Source: Diplolepis rosae (Eukaryota; Arthropoda; Insecta; Hymenoptera; Diplolepididae). From it: a stretch of DNA of 64,000 nt. Below, piece by piece: positions 1-10,828 of this stretch; within the stretch, counting starts at the first letter, position 1, and each line of letters starts with the position of its first letter. The stretch spans positions 3,100,001-3,164,000 of the forward strand of contig JAPYXD010000581.1 of the NCBI GenBank assembly GCA_030998225.1. Reading direction: 5' to 3'. Made by a program: the position numbers and the translations under genes. The notes beneath the pieces are model-generated. The model saw nothing but the letters and a program-made list of their open reading frames with translations. It did no database searches and was not told where the DNA came from.

Positions 1-113
1 TTAGCAGACCAACATTTGCAGTATACTTTTCTAATATTTCATGTTATCATCTTATTTTATAATATGATAGAAAAAATCTTTTATTATTTTATAATTTCAT
101 AATTAAATATTAC
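1..113 (+). repeat. Left arm of a 113-bp inverted repeat pair
   Basis: This stretch reappears in reverse orientation at 7633-7745 with only about four to five mismatches over 113 bp. It starts with ttagcagac and ends with aattaaatattac. The window begins inside or at the edge of the repeat, so the outer boundary and any target duplication cannot be seen. The pair could be the terminal inverted repeats of a 7.7-kb unit or two copies of a MITE in opposite orientation. Confidence 0.8.
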
Positions 114-426
114 TCAGCGAAACGCTTAGTATTAATGCAAATTACCAGAATGTTCCTGGGTTGATTTTATGTTCACAAATCTCACTCGAGCGCGCTCCTC
201 GCTTGTTCTTTAGTATCATCTATATCTCTTGCCCAGTTACGACGTTGTCACTTACTTGGTTCATCGATTTCGTGCACTCATTTTTATCAACTTTGGGACT
301 GAACAATTCGAAAAAAAATAAGACAAATTCTTTGAATTTTTTTACAAGTACGTCTGACGAGGTAATTATTGCGCCATAAAAATTTCATCGCGATCTTAAT
401 TCGTCTGTACTTTTCTACCAAATTAC
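114..426. other. Non-coding AT-rich spacer
   Basis: No gene recognised. The short open frame at 161-379 shows no familiar motif and has the composition of chance ORFs. Confidence 0.6.
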
Positions 427-797
427 TGTTACGTCAGAAGTGCGTAAATACTTACTTTGATCGAAGATTCCTCGTTTTAAGTTAGGATCGAGTGATCCTC
501 GCTTAGGGATGAGGATAAGTCAATGAAAAGACACAATGATTATTAAATAATACAAATTAAATTTATTAAAATAATTATAAATTGGAAATTATAACTAGTT
601 TTACCCTTGGCGGCGTGTCCTTTTTATATTATATTTTTTGGTGACGTCACGCATTGCGCAGTCTTCCGCTGTGTGTGACGTAATTATACCTCTCTTTTCA
701 ATAGGTGGTTTTGTCTCTCTTTTAGTCATTTCCCCAGATTTTTCTCTAGACCTAGCCTGTGCCTATAGTACATTCAAATACGTCGCGGGACGTGATA
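427..797 (+). repeat. LTR-like repeat, copy A (internally deleted)
   Basis: Copy A is related to the longer copy B at 982-2133. Both begin with TGTTA, share the segment near 465-570 (tcctcgttttaagtta and a following acaatgattattaaata region), and end in a block reading gtcgcgggacgtga. The ends have the inverted look of LTRs (TGT..ACGTC to GACGTGAYA). Copy A is about 570 bp shorter than copy B after subtracting the foldback element from B. No PBS, polypurine tract or retroviral-type ORF lies between the copies, so these look like solo LTRs. Confidence 0.5.
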
Positions 798-1294
798 TTA
801 CCTTGTCAAATTCAAGGTGCATCCTATCCCTCCCGAGTAAAATAAGGTGTTTTTCAAAATTAAAGTCTTTGAAACTAATGACAAATGCATTCAAAATTTA
901 CGAGATTATGTACTTAAACTTCATTACGATCTCCTGAAATTTCAACGACTTCATGATTAATCGACTTATGGGAAGTACTACTGTTATTTCACAATTACGT
1001 GAATACTTACTTTAATTGAAGGTTCCTCGTTTTAAGTTACGATCGAATGATCTTCGCTTTATGGATGAAGTTAAGTCAATAAAAGACACAATTATTATGA
1101 AAATAATACAAATTGAGTTTATTTAAATAATTAAATTTGATCATAAGTGTTGAATTAATTACATCGTTAATACAATAAATTGGCGAATGAGGGCACAGGC
1201 TAGTTGGTACATGAGTAAAAAAGAGACAGAAAAATAGAAAGAGAGAATTATTCAATGTACTTTTTTCGTCCGAGAATCATATGATTAATAAATA

Positions 1295-1506
1295 GGTGGA
1301 GACAACGTCTTCGGACAATCAAAAAACATATGTCAGTTGATGAATTTTTAATTAAAGAAACGAATCTTGTTACATTATATCATGCTCCTGAAGAGGAAGT
1401 CAGTTTGACTTCGAAACGTCGAGTATTGTAACAAGATTCGTTTCTTTGATTAAAAATTCATCCACTGACATATGTTTTTTGATTGTCCGAAGACGTTGTC
1501 TCCACC
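1295..1506. mobile_element. 212-bp foldback MITE inside LTR-like copy B
   Basis: The two arms (about 80 bp each) are almost perfectly complementary, starting GGTGGAGACAACGTC and ending GACGTTGTCTCCACC. TA dinucleotides flank both ends (1293-1294, 1507-1508), consistent with TA target duplication. The loop holds a second hairpin described in the next feature. It has no coding capacity. Confidence 0.8.
1388..1420 (+). ncRNA. Hammerhead-ribozyme-like core (degenerate)
   Basis: The order CTGAAGA, then a perfect 7-bp hairpin (GAAGTCA/TGACTTC with a GTT loop), then GAAAC, then GTC matches the order of the conserved hammerhead core (CUGANGA, stem II, GAAA, cleavage-site UH). One extra G between the first box and stem II departs from the canonical layout. 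Such motifs are known in Penelope-like elements and retrozymes. Activity is not implied; this may be a chance or decayed match. Confidence 0.3.
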
Positions 1507-2133
1507 TACTTAGAAAGAGAGAAGTTCGGTACCTTTATAATTTCTTAAGCTGGATTAAGGGTTAATCCACACGGCGGTTAATGCGTAGTACCAAGAATCC
1601 CCACAGGTGCGGCAGCGATGAAATGATTGCTCCCACAAGGTGTGAGAAAGGGACGGAGATATATTTCGCACAGGTATGTTCCGTAAAGGCAGCGATCCTT
1701 ATTTATTGCATAGTCCAAAGATCTTTACAAAGATCTGTAACGAGTCCACGATGACTTTTACGACTCTCGAACTTGGATTTGAAATTGTCCCGGTCGAATT
1801 TTACGATCCCAAACTAAGAGATTCTCGAAGTTTAGATTGAAGAAACTGCACTGTACTATTGTCGCGAAACAGGTGATAATTTAGAAGGAAAATTCTAGAG
1901 ACGAATTAGACGAAGAATTAACTGACGGCTTGCTCTTGGTGTGGGCCTTTTTTGTATTTTTCTTTACAAATTGACAGTCAGCGTTTATCGTGACGTAGTC
2001 ATATTTGCCTAGAAGAGAAGGGCCCCTTTACTTCTCCCTACTCCTGGGTCCCCTTTATTGATTTTCTCATAGATTTTTAATAAGCCTAGCCTGTGTGTAT
2101 AAAATACATTTGAATATGTCGCGGGACGTGACA

Positions 2134-2548
2134 CATGTAAACATCGTAGATTTTTTTTAGGATTTATCTCACTGTTTTCAACGGTGAAATTTGTTTCTTT
2201 AAAAAAAAAGCAACATATGTTCGTTTTTTATATGAGACCACTCATACATATATTCTGTGAGGTATACTTTTTCCACTCAGGAATTTATAAAAAATATAAA
2301 TAAATTTTTCGTACTACCAAATCCGAGATTGCTACAAGAATACATCACAAAATCCCATCAGGGCGAGATCGGGACTGAAGAGCAGCCCGGAAAATATTTT
2401 TGAAACCATTTCACAAGCAATTAATTACTAAAAACCGTCTGTAATTACTAAAAGCCAATCTGGATTCTCTTTGATTACCCGGTGACTTAATTCGGCCCTG
2501 AATGTCATAAACATTAAATCACTTCTATCTATGATTTTTTGTTTGCAG
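2134..2548. other. Probable intron or upstream region of the protease homologue
   Basis: No exon recognised. The region ends in a pyrimidine-rich stretch and the acceptor tttgtttgcag at 2538-2548. An upstream exon with the start codon and any signal peptide is expected, but I could not identify it. Confidence 0.5.
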
Positions 2549-3629
2549 GCCAACACCAAGAACCCTTGAAAACAACGTATAGTATTATAATACATAAACA
2601 GATATTTTCACGTAATGAATACTTCAGCGCAGTCTTAATTACCTATTACGACGCGTTATGTCTTGCAAGCAGTGTTGTAAATGCAAAATACCTTCCGAAC
2701 TGGAAACTGTTGGTTGCTCCACAGTCAGACAATCCTAAAGAATGGAAAATTAAACAAATAATCGTATATGATGGTTATTATACTGACGAAAAAAGTAATG
2801 ATATTGCAATAATAAAAGTGAGTGGTTTCATAGTGAAGTCCTTAAGAGGTCATTGAATATATTTCATTACAAAATTTTATTTATTTACTGCAGTTAAAAG
2901 AACGAGTAAACTCTGAAACGATACAACTCAATTTTCCTAATAATATGATAAATCTATTGAATCAAGATATTTCACGAGATACGAGAATTATGTTATATCA
3001 TCGGGAGGATAAATCAATTGAAGGCAAGTTTTAATATGTAAATATGAACGGTATCCCAAATCCCATATAGGAAATTACAGTAAAGTAGAACATCGAAAAA
3101 TATATTATATTGGCTTCAAATAATTTATTTTCTCTTTAGTCAATACTGAAGCTATGACAGTTGGCATTATGCAACATCCTGGTAGAGTAAAACTGTTTTA
3201 TGCAAATGGAGTTACAGATACGCATCAAGTAAGTATATTCATCTACCATTATAATATGTATGAAAGAAATATAGAAACAAGCAGAATATATTTCCCTAAG
3301 ATTGTTTTTCAAAAATCAAAATAGAAATCTACAAAAAAAATCAGGTATTATATTTTGATTCTAATGTAGAATTTATGTTCAACACTAGAATCCATTGATA
3401 TTATTATTATTATTGTAAAGTACGTTGAAAATTAAACTTCTCCATGTTTTAGGGATTTGAAGGAGTTCCTGCATACAATACAGAAAGCATGATAGTTGTG
3501 GGAATTTGTAAACTCGAAAATTGGTCTAATTTTGTTTTATGCATAAAAATTAGTCCCTTTGTGGAGATTTTCATCTCCCAACATATCACGCCGATTACAA
3601 ATGAAGAACCATCCGATACACGTAAATAA
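2549..3629 (+). CDS. Serine protease homologue (catalytically dead), 5'-partial, four exons
   Basis: Exons at 2549-2817, 2894-3023, 3140-3228 and 3453-3629 join in frame to about 220 residues of a chymotrypsin-fold domain. Acceptors are cag/tag; donors are GTGAGT, GCAAGT (a GC-AG intron) and GTAAGT. The catalytic histidine block appears as CLASSVV, so His is lost. The Asp block survives as NDIAIIKV. The block that should hold the catalytic Ser reads GFEGVPAYN, so Ser is lost. The C-terminal helix region (SPFVEIFISQHITPI) fits the family ending. Such homologues act outside the cell as regulators in immune cascades or as venom and salivary components; which applies here is unknown. The first exon with a signal peptide was not found, so the start is open. 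It may be functional: no stop interrupts the spliced frame. Confidence 0.7.
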
Positions 3630-6092
3630 TAAGAAGGAAAAGCTGCACAGAGAAAAATAGCACCTGGTCATAATGACTAGAAATAATGTAGTTGGAAAGA
3701 AATAGTGACTGCAACGAGGGAGACTTGTTGTTGCTACTTACCCATGGCTACAGAAACATGATTTGTAACCATGCACGGAAAAAAATTTGGTAAAGATGCT
3801 GTGCTACCTCTGGTGCTCCTTCGTTACTACACTGGAGGGCAACTGCAGCGCTCTTCATAGGTTAGCAGGTTTACTTTTTTGTGGACTAACTGATCTCCCA
3901 CAATTGCGGGAGCTGCTGCTCCACAGCAGGGAATGCTGCGGCGGGTCATATAAACTGAGATTTGACTATACTTTTCAATGGATAATTCGATTGTTTTGAT
4001 ATTTCTGAAATCGTCTTTAATTATTATATATCTTTTGAAGAATTTGTTTAATTTCTTAAAATGATGTGAAATTACTTAAAACCTTAACATTGAGGTTAGG
4101 TTATTTGTAAACAGATCGTAATAAACCAAAAAGTACAGAAAACACCATTTCAATGAGCACTTTCATCTAAATCGTAATAAACTTAAAAGTTGTACATTCG
4201 CGTGCTTTCGCCTTTGCCTCACAATGTGGTGCAACTACACTCCCTACCGAAAGGAGCGCTGTGTTCCTTCAACGTAAATCAACTGTTCCCAAAAAAGGGG
4301 TATAGCTGCTCACCCACAGAGGGAACGCAGCATACCCAAGTGCATAGTCGCACAACTCTCCTCCTTTAAACACAACAGCTCTACCGCTAGGGGCAGCATC
4401 TGTGCCAAATTTTTTTCCGTGTGGTAGCCATATTCTGAATACCGTCTCGTGGCGACTAGTTTACACCGTTGAAATTGTTCTTCACTCTTAAGGTAGTACT
4501 GTCGTAAATGGAAATACCGTTCAGATATTGATAAAATTGAAATCACTAGTGAAAATTAAGCCAGAAATAAGTCAGTTAAATTTTTGTGGACCTAGGGTAC
4601 AATGGAGGGGAGTAATTAGTAATTGCATTTTGAGACAATTGACACCTAACCTTATGGAAAACCGAGTTCATTTACAAATCTTGCTATAACAACCGTTCAG
4701 ATTTCAATAAAAATGACTGGTGCATTGATTGATAATATAGGCATCATTTTGCAAGTTAAAACATCTCAATTGGATACATGTAAGCGTAGCAAAATCCAAT
4801 TAGGTAAACAAAAATATAATTTTTTTCCAGTAACCGACGGCGATTAAATAGATGTGGCAACATCGCAGAATAAGTGAAAGCGCGCGCCATTCACGTACCG
4901 TAAGAAGTCATCTGCTATACACACATGTATAGTCGCTTTCTTATGCGACGTTGACAAATTTAGATACTACGCGAAGCAAATGAGAAAAAGTACTCATTTG
5001 ATTAGCTACGTACCGACAGTACTATCTTAAACCTCGATGAGAATTTGAAACGTTGGGTTCGCATGGCTAGAATAATGTAGTCGCTATAACCAGTGCAGCA
5101 AACTTCACACTCGTTGAATCCGTTGTGTACTGTTTCGAGTAATGTATATTATTTTTCATAGCAACTGATTTTGAACTTTAATTTTTGATTCAGTCAACGA
5201 ATTAATGAAATAATTTTGTAAGATCAACCAAACATTTTTTTAAAATATAATATTAATTGTATAAGAATTAGTCTCTATATATATTCTTTTTACGTTGAAC
5301 ATTTTATTTTATTTATGTCTCCATACCCAGGAAAAAAAAACCGATAGAACGCGCGTCTCTTTGAATTGTGTATCTGTCATTTGCATATTCAGGAAATAAA
5401 AATTCAATCGGATGGTGACACTTGGAATTTGCCATTTGTGCGCAATGTTTTAAATCTGCCATTCGACATTGGTTAAATCGTTAAGTAAATAGGGTTGAAT
5501 AAGACTGATTAACCTCAAATAATTTCTAATGGCAATGTACGATTCATTGATGTTCGCATGAATCGGTTGAAATTCCAAATGAAGTGGAAGTCTTAAAAGG
5601 TCACTCTGAATAAGAGAAATACAATAAAAACAGAATACGAATTGTATTGTAAACGATTGTTCACTTTAAATACATTATTTTCTATCGGAAATATTGGTTT
5701 TCAATCTGTTAATGCTGAAATTCCAGTGACAGATACGCAATTCAGAACACCTCAAAGCCCATTCAAATTTAACGCAAGTGAATGGTTTTTTGTTTCCTGG
5801 GTACGAAGACAATACGCGTATGAAGTAAATGAATTTTCTTCGAAATATCAATGACTATTCGCGTCTTATCAAATATGTTTGTAAATTTAATGTAACAAAA
5901 AAAATTTAAATAAATATTTTAAAAAATAAAAAAATGCTCACTTCTAGCAGAAAAGATTATTTATATTTGTTATATCTCTTTAAATTTCTAAAATACCTTA
6001 TTTATCGCTTTCCGTTTATTCAATACATTTCACAATTAAACTCAGGATCACAGAAAAAAAGTGTTACATTTACCCGGAGTTTGGTGTTTATA
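3630..6092. other. Intergenic region, no gene recognised
   Basis: There are only short unfamiliar open frames, for example 5642-5854 (70 codons) and 3787-3999. The latter overlaps a locally GC-richer patch (3780-3960). I saw no transposase motif, TIR pair or tRNA. The 3' end (poly-A signal) of the protease homologue should lie just downstream of 3629 but is not distinctive. Confidence 0.5.
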
Positions 6093-6831
6093 AAGGGTTT
6101 CCCAATAGGGGTGATATGATTTTGAATGTCCCTATCGGGCTGATTTGAACTGAAATTTTTGACGTCTGCTGTCAGTTGTCATCAGTAAGGTTTGCCATTT
6201 AATCATGAGTAGTTTCACGCTTCCACAACGTTTGGAAATTGTCCAATTATTTTATCAAAATTCGAGAAGTTTTGTCGGTGTTCAAAGAGCATATCGTGCA
6301 AAATATGGTCGTCATTCTGCTCCATCCGCGCTCTCAATTCGTCGAATAATCGATAAGTTGGAGAGTGAATTTACTCTATTGGATACTAAGCCTAAAAATC
6401 GTATGCGTACCGCACGTTCTACACAGAATATAGCCGCCGTACCGTGAATTGTCCGTGCCACGCCGATCTCAGGAATTGGGCCTGTCCAGGATGACTACCT
6501 GGCGTATTTTGCGATTGGATCTTGGCCTGCATCCCTATAAGATGATTCTGGCCCAAGAACTGAAGCCTAATCACCATCGTTTGGGTCGGGAGTTCGCGGA
6601 TTGGGCTCTGGAATCAATTGAAAATGATCCCAATTTTCATCAAAAAATCATCTTTTCTGATGAGGCGCATTTTTGGCTCAAGTCTCGGGGGACATTTGGC
6701 CGATATATTGTTTAAATCATAAATGGCATAGAATATCCAATATAATAAAAAAGATTTCGATCAATTCCGAATGAATATTCAGTGTTTTTTTTCAATTTCA
6801 AAACATATCACCCTTATTGGGAAACCCTTTT
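6093..6831 (+). mobile_element. Internally deleted mariner-like element (DUF4817 type)
   Basis: The terminal inverted repeats read AAGGGTTTCCCAATA at the left and the complement (tattgggaaaccctt) at the right, followed inward by gggtgatatg. The element is about 740 bp, well short of an autonomous copy. It holds the N-terminal DNA-binding part and the last residues of a transposase, so most of the catalytic domain is gone. Exact outer ends are uncertain by a few bases. Confidence 0.8.
6205..6714 (+). pseudogene. Mariner-like transposase remnant with N-terminal HTH (DUF4817)
   Basis: The frame starting MSSFTLPQRLEIV carries the helix-turn-helix typical of DUF4817 transposases in its first ~60 residues. 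It breaks near 6447; a second frame (6449-6715) continues with a second HTH-like stretch and reaches the first catalytic aspartate block (IIFSDEAHFWL, about 6646-6678). Immediately after, the sequence jumps to the C-terminal end. Dropping one base there gives HLADILFKS and a stop, the usual family ending. The second and third catalytic acids are deleted, so it is inactive. The related copy at 17840-18912 keeps different parts. Confidence 0.85.
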
Positions 6832-7344
6832 TGTCCGGAGTCAATCTGGTTTTATTTCCTAACTTAAAAAAAAATAAGTTATATGTTACTCACCCCAATT
6901 CAGGATTTTATATCTATATTTCTATATTCTAGTGTGAAATCTATATTTCACACCCAATCCCGAGTAAGCTTAATACCAGACTCCAGGTAAATATAAGTCG
7001 TTTTTCTTTATCTGACAAATTTTCCAGTAATGCCGACACAAATTTTATTTTTTTATTTTTAAAGTTTTAGTATTTCTGTGAAATCGAATTCTTGTTATAC
7101 ACTCAAAGTAAAATTTTTATTTAAAGGAATGTTTAAATTAAATAAATTTTTGCATTACAATGAAGATTAGAGTAAGCTTTTTATATTTATAACTTTTTGG
7201 TTTAAAAAATTATTTTTCGAATTTTAGAAAATCATTCCTGTTAAAAAAATTAAGAATTATACTGGACTCGCGCTAAGGCGATGCAGATAAAACCGAGTGT
7301 TCGCATGTAAACAGAGTCACGTTGGTAACTCATGGTTCGTGGTG

Positions 7345-7440
7345 CGGGTAAAAGAAAAGCAATGCCCGACGCCTTATCGGGAACTTTGCCACCGCCTTAG
7401 CGGGAATGTCGCCTTAGCGAAGTTCGCCTTAGGGCAAGTC
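7345..7440 (+). repeat. Short GC-rich cluster of CGCCTTAGCG-type repeats
   Basis: The motif cgccttagcg and close variants occur four times within about 80 bp (cgccttatcg, cgccttagcg, cgccttagcg, cgccttaggg), separated by ggaa or gaagtt spacers. The patch is GC-rich compared with its surroundings. No coding function is evident. Confidence 0.6.
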
Positions 7441-7632
7441 GGGTGTATGATAAATATTGTTTTTAAATTGAAGAATCCATAATGAAACTTAAACTTTTAT
7501 TTTGCGCTGATTTGAATTATGATACTGTGCCCGAGGAAATTGAACTAGTATTATTTATTCCCGATCTCATAAGTTTTTTGGGCTAACAAACGCTTGTTAT
7601 TAAATGAACAAATGAAAATTTCATAATTAAAT

Positions 7633-7745
7633 GTAATATTTAATTATGAAATTATAAAATAATAAAAGATTTTTTCTATCATATTATAAAAAAAGATGAT
7701 AACATGAAATATTATAAAAGTAGACTGCAAATGTTCGTCTGCTAA
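7633..7745 (-). repeat. Right arm of the 113-bp inverted repeat pair
   Basis: This is the reverse complement of 1-113 with about 96% identity. Just inside it a local palindrome (7619-7652, arms atttcataattaaat / atttaattatgaaat) adds further fold-back potential. See 1-113. Confidence 0.8.
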
Positions 7746-7903
7746 TATTTACCACTCAAACCAAAGATCATATCCTTTCGATGACATTAAAAATTGATAG
7801 GGCCACAATAGAAGTTGATGCTCAATGAAACAAATCACTAATGTATGTCTGTTGCCTCATCAAAAAAATCTGAATGGAGCATAAGAAAAAAGATACCCGT
7901 ATA

Positions 7904-8243
7904 CAGTAAAACCTCATTTATCGGGACACTCATTTATCGGGATCTTCACTTATCGGGATCTCGCAACCTCATTTATCGGGACATTTTGTTTCTCCTCCAG
8001 CCACCACTCCTTCTACATAGTGACATAGTTTGCAGATGTTTCATTTGCAGGAGTTTTATTATGTCAATTTTTTTACATACCTTCGTATAATATATACCTT
8101 CGTTACCATTACTACATGTCAACATACAACAAGAGTCATGGCAACCCACCATGAGACTGTAGGTGGTAGTGGGGAGCCCCTCAAAATCCCGATAAACGAG
8201 GTGTTTACATTTCAAGGGCGTCCCAATAAATGAGGTTTTACTG
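7904..8243. mobile_element. pogo/Tigger-like MITE, 340 bp
   Basis: The ends read CAGTAAAACCTCATTTAT and, at the right, the complement ataaatgaggttttactg. TA flanks both ends (7902-7903, 8244-8245). The short TIR beginning CAG and the TA target fit pogo-type Tc1/mariner elements. The motif ttatcggga repeats four times near the left end, a likely cluster of binding sites. It has no transposase. Confidence 0.75.
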
Positions 8244-8325
8244 TAATATTGAGTACTTGAAATAATTTTTTGGTTTTTTTTTTGTTCAAAAGAGCGTTTA
8301 TTTCAAACAAAAATGAAGAAAAATG

Positions 8326-8524
8326 TTATTGAAAGTATTGGCCATCGCTAGGTATAACCTTTTTCCACTTTTCTGTTAATTTACGGATTCCGTTGCAAAA
8401 AAACTTTTCATCTTTTGAGGCTATCCACGAATCGACCCATTTTGTGATGTCCTCAAAAGACTGGAAACGCTTCTTGGTCAGAACTTGAGACATCAACTGA
8501 AACAAATAATAGTCGGACGGCGCA
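8326..8524 (-). pseudogene. Mariner transposase, C-terminal fragment
   Basis: The minus strand reads APSDYYLF at the start, which is the third catalytic aspartate block, then WVDSWIASKDEKFF and the terminal SDGQYFQ stop. That is the last ~65 residues of a mariner transposase. The upstream two thirds are missing, with an abrupt break near 8524. The 3' TIR was not delimited. It is related to the C-terminus at 46.3-46.5 kb and less so to 40.2 kb. Confidence 0.8.
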
Positions 8525-8920
8525 CTAATTCAAATAACGTCCAATACATTTTTGGAACACGTTTTTTCAAAAATTACTATTTAATAAACCTTTGTAAATA
8601 ATTTTCTGTTTCCTCGAACCCTTTTAAATTTATTTTCGGTACGAATAAATAGTAATAATTTCAGTTTGAAGCGTAATTAATTTTAGGCAAGTTTCATATA
8701 AAATTGACTCCAATTTAAATAAACTGTGTTTTCAAGGATCATTTTAAAAATTTTTGTTGTATAGCTTACTAGATATTCTTTTCAGCCATTTTCTTCACGT
8801 CAAAATAACATTTAATGAAATCCGATTAAGGTTGAATGTATGTTGAAACTTGGTTCGGAATCGAAAGGAATGGCGTATCGTCGATAATGATTCCTATGTA
8901 GCCAAGAATGAGGTAAGGTA
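8525..8920. other. AT-rich spacer
   Basis: Nothing recognised between the mariner C-terminal scrap and the next mariner. Confidence 0.6.
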
Positions 8921-10021
8921 ACACATCACTTAATAAGTTTCCGGTCTGACATATAGATGGCACCACTGTTCTTAAATCCATTTGATTTCTGGATAGTACC
9001 AACGTTCAAACGTTTAGTGTCAAAATTTCATGACAATCTGACGTTTAGTTCAAAAGTTACAGAGGTTTTCGTGAAGAAACTTTTGTCATTTTCAAAACAA
9101 TGAATGAAAAAAAGTTTCCAGTTTTAAACAAACATTGCTTTTTAATGGGAAAAAATACTGTTGAAGCAAGGCAGTGACTCGATAAGTGTTACGGAGACTC
9201 TTCACCAGGGAAATCAAGAATCATTGACTGGCATGCCGAATTTAAACGCGGTCGTACAAACACCAATGACGCTGAACGCTCTGGTCGCCCAAAATCAGCA
9301 ATTGTTCCGGAAAACATGACAAAAATTCACAAAATAGTTTTGGGCGATCGTAAATTAAAATTATGTGAGATAGCTGACAACTTAAAGATACCAGAAGGTA
9401 GTGTGTTTACAATTATGCACGAATCTTTGGGGATGCGTAAGTTGTTTTCGAAGTGGGTGCCGCGTTTGCTCATACCCGACCAAAAACAACAACGCGTCGA
9501 GGATTCATAGCGCTGTTAGAAGCTGTTTATCGACTATCTTGAGAAAGGTAAAACCATTAACAGCGACTATTACATGGTATTACTGGATCGATTGAGCACA
9601 GAAATCAAGAAAAAACGGCTTCACATGCAAAAGAAAAGAGTGCTGTTCCATCAAGACAATGCACCGTGCCACAAGTCAATGAAAATGATGGTCAAATTAA
9701 ATGAATGAAGCTTCAAATTGCTTTCTTAACCACCATATTCTCCAGATCTGGCCCCCAGCGACTTCTGGCTCTTTGCTGATCTGAAAAAAATGCTCCAGGG
9801 AATGAGATTTGACTCCAATGAAGAAATGATTGCCGAAACTGAGGCCTATTTTGAGAGCAAAGACGAATCATTATACAAAAGAGGCATCGAAAAGTTAGAG
9901 AAGCGTTGAAATGAATGTACTCGTATTACGCTTGAAGGAACCTATGTTGATAAATAAAGTCGAATTTCTCCAAAAAACTGTCTTTTTCTTAGTTAGATCA
10001 GAAACTTATTGAGTGTTGTGT
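8921..10021 (+). mobile_element. Mariner element, internally deleted, with both TIRs
   Basis: The ends match as inverted repeats: acacatcacttaataagttt at the left, and the complement of acacaacactcaataagttt at the right. TA target duplications lie at 8919-8920 and 10022-10023. The length of 1.1 kb is shorter than the ~1.3 kb of an intact mariner, in agreement with the coding deletion. The transposase resembles the honeybee/irritans side of the mariner family (inference from motifs). Confidence 0.85.
9100..9957 (+). pseudogene. Mariner transposase with internal deletion and stops
   Basis: From the ATG at 9100 the frame shows the N-terminal HTH region, SGRPKSAI, LCEIADNLKI and VEDS. A deletion then joins directly to FIDYLEKGKTINSDYY, so the block with the first catalytic aspartate is missing. 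The second aspartate block is present (VLFHQDNAPCHKS), as is the third (YSPDLAPSDFWLF). The ending GTYVDK precedes the stop at 9957. Several in-frame stops are also present. It is clearly dead but could still be mobilised through its TIRs. Confidence 0.9.
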
Positions 10022-10149
10022 TAAATTACCGACATGAAAATGTTTTCTTCAGTTGGAAATCCAATAGACGGCGCTCTTCGTAAACGTCAAATTTATGATG
10101 TAAGCATGATGTAAGGAGCAATATCCTTATTTTTTATTTTTCTAAATTA

Positions 10150-10684
10150 CTATACAGCATAACCTTCGCAGCGTGAATATTCATCCGAGCCGACGACGTA
10201 GAAGCATGACCGGGCAGTACCCATGACTTTCTTCTCTTTGGGTTGCTGTAATGAATCCATTTTTCATCACCCGCCACGATGCGATGGAGAAAACCCTTCC
10301 TTTTTGCCGCTGAAGCAGTTGTTCACAGGCGAAGAAACGACGCTCAAAGTCCCTTGGCTTCAAATCATAAGGAACCAAAGTTCCTTGTTTTTGAATCGTT
10401 CCCAATGCATGCAATCGCTTGGAATTGGCTTGACGGGTAACTCCTCATGCTGAAGCAAGCTCTTCTTGCGTTTGGCACGGATCTTTATCGAGAAATGCCT
10501 CCAATTCATCGTCTTCGAAGGTTTTTGGCCTTACTTCACGCAGACGGTCGTCAACATCGAAATCACCGTCTTTGAAGCGACGGAAGCCGTTCGAATAAAA
10601 GAAGAAAATCAACACTTCCCGCAAATGACGATTATTTGGCACAAAATCAGCCATTTGCACACAAACAAAAGTATATGACGCCAA
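10150..10684 (-). pseudogene. Mariner transposase, N-terminal half
   Basis: Minus-strand frames contain MADFVPNNRHLREVLIFF, then the conserved FRRFKDGDFDVDDR, FEDDELEAFLDKDPCQTQEELA and LKPRDFERRF blocks. A frameshift near 10430 separates the first two frames. Near the lower end, in another frame, KSWVLPGHASTSSAR and NIHAAKVML are readable, which lead to the middle of the catalytic domain. The rest is missing. It is the same family as 45.96-46.6 kb and a cousin of the better copy at 40.2-41.3 kb. Confidence 0.85.
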
Positions 10685-10828
10685 AACAAAATCACTAATG
10701 TGTCAAAACGGTTTTATTACCATATGTCTAAGCTTGGTTAATGACGTTTTGGATTAGTCAAAATCGACCAGCACTTACTGCTGGAGTCATCTATTGACAA
10801 ACAGCGGGAACTTAGTTCTGCACCTAAT
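10150..10828 (-). mobile_element. Mariner element truncated at its 3' half
   Basis: The 5' end lies on the right: read on the minus strand it begins TTAGGTGCAGAACTAAG, next to TA at 10829-10830. The matching end of the same family closes the copy at 45.96-46.6 kb. The transposase N-terminal half follows (see pseudogene), and the homology stops near 10150, so the 3' half and its TIR are absent. Confidence 0.8.

Larger units (their letters stand above)
982..2133 (+). repeat. LTR-like repeat, copy B (solo LTR candidate)
   Basis: The stretch starts TGTTATTTC and ends GGGACGTGACA, consistent with TGT...ACA LTR ends with a short inverted terminus (ACGTC/GACGT). It shares start, middle and end blocks with copy A. 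It holds a 212-bp foldback element at 1295-1506, so the repeat proper is about 940 bp. No 4-6 bp target duplication is evident (actac before, catgt after). The LTR family is not recognised. Confidence 0.5.

Noticed and set aside
3787..4546. Two GC-richer open frames considered as arms of an inverted repeat
   Set aside because: Similarity between the two stretches is only a few short words and does not hold as an alignment.
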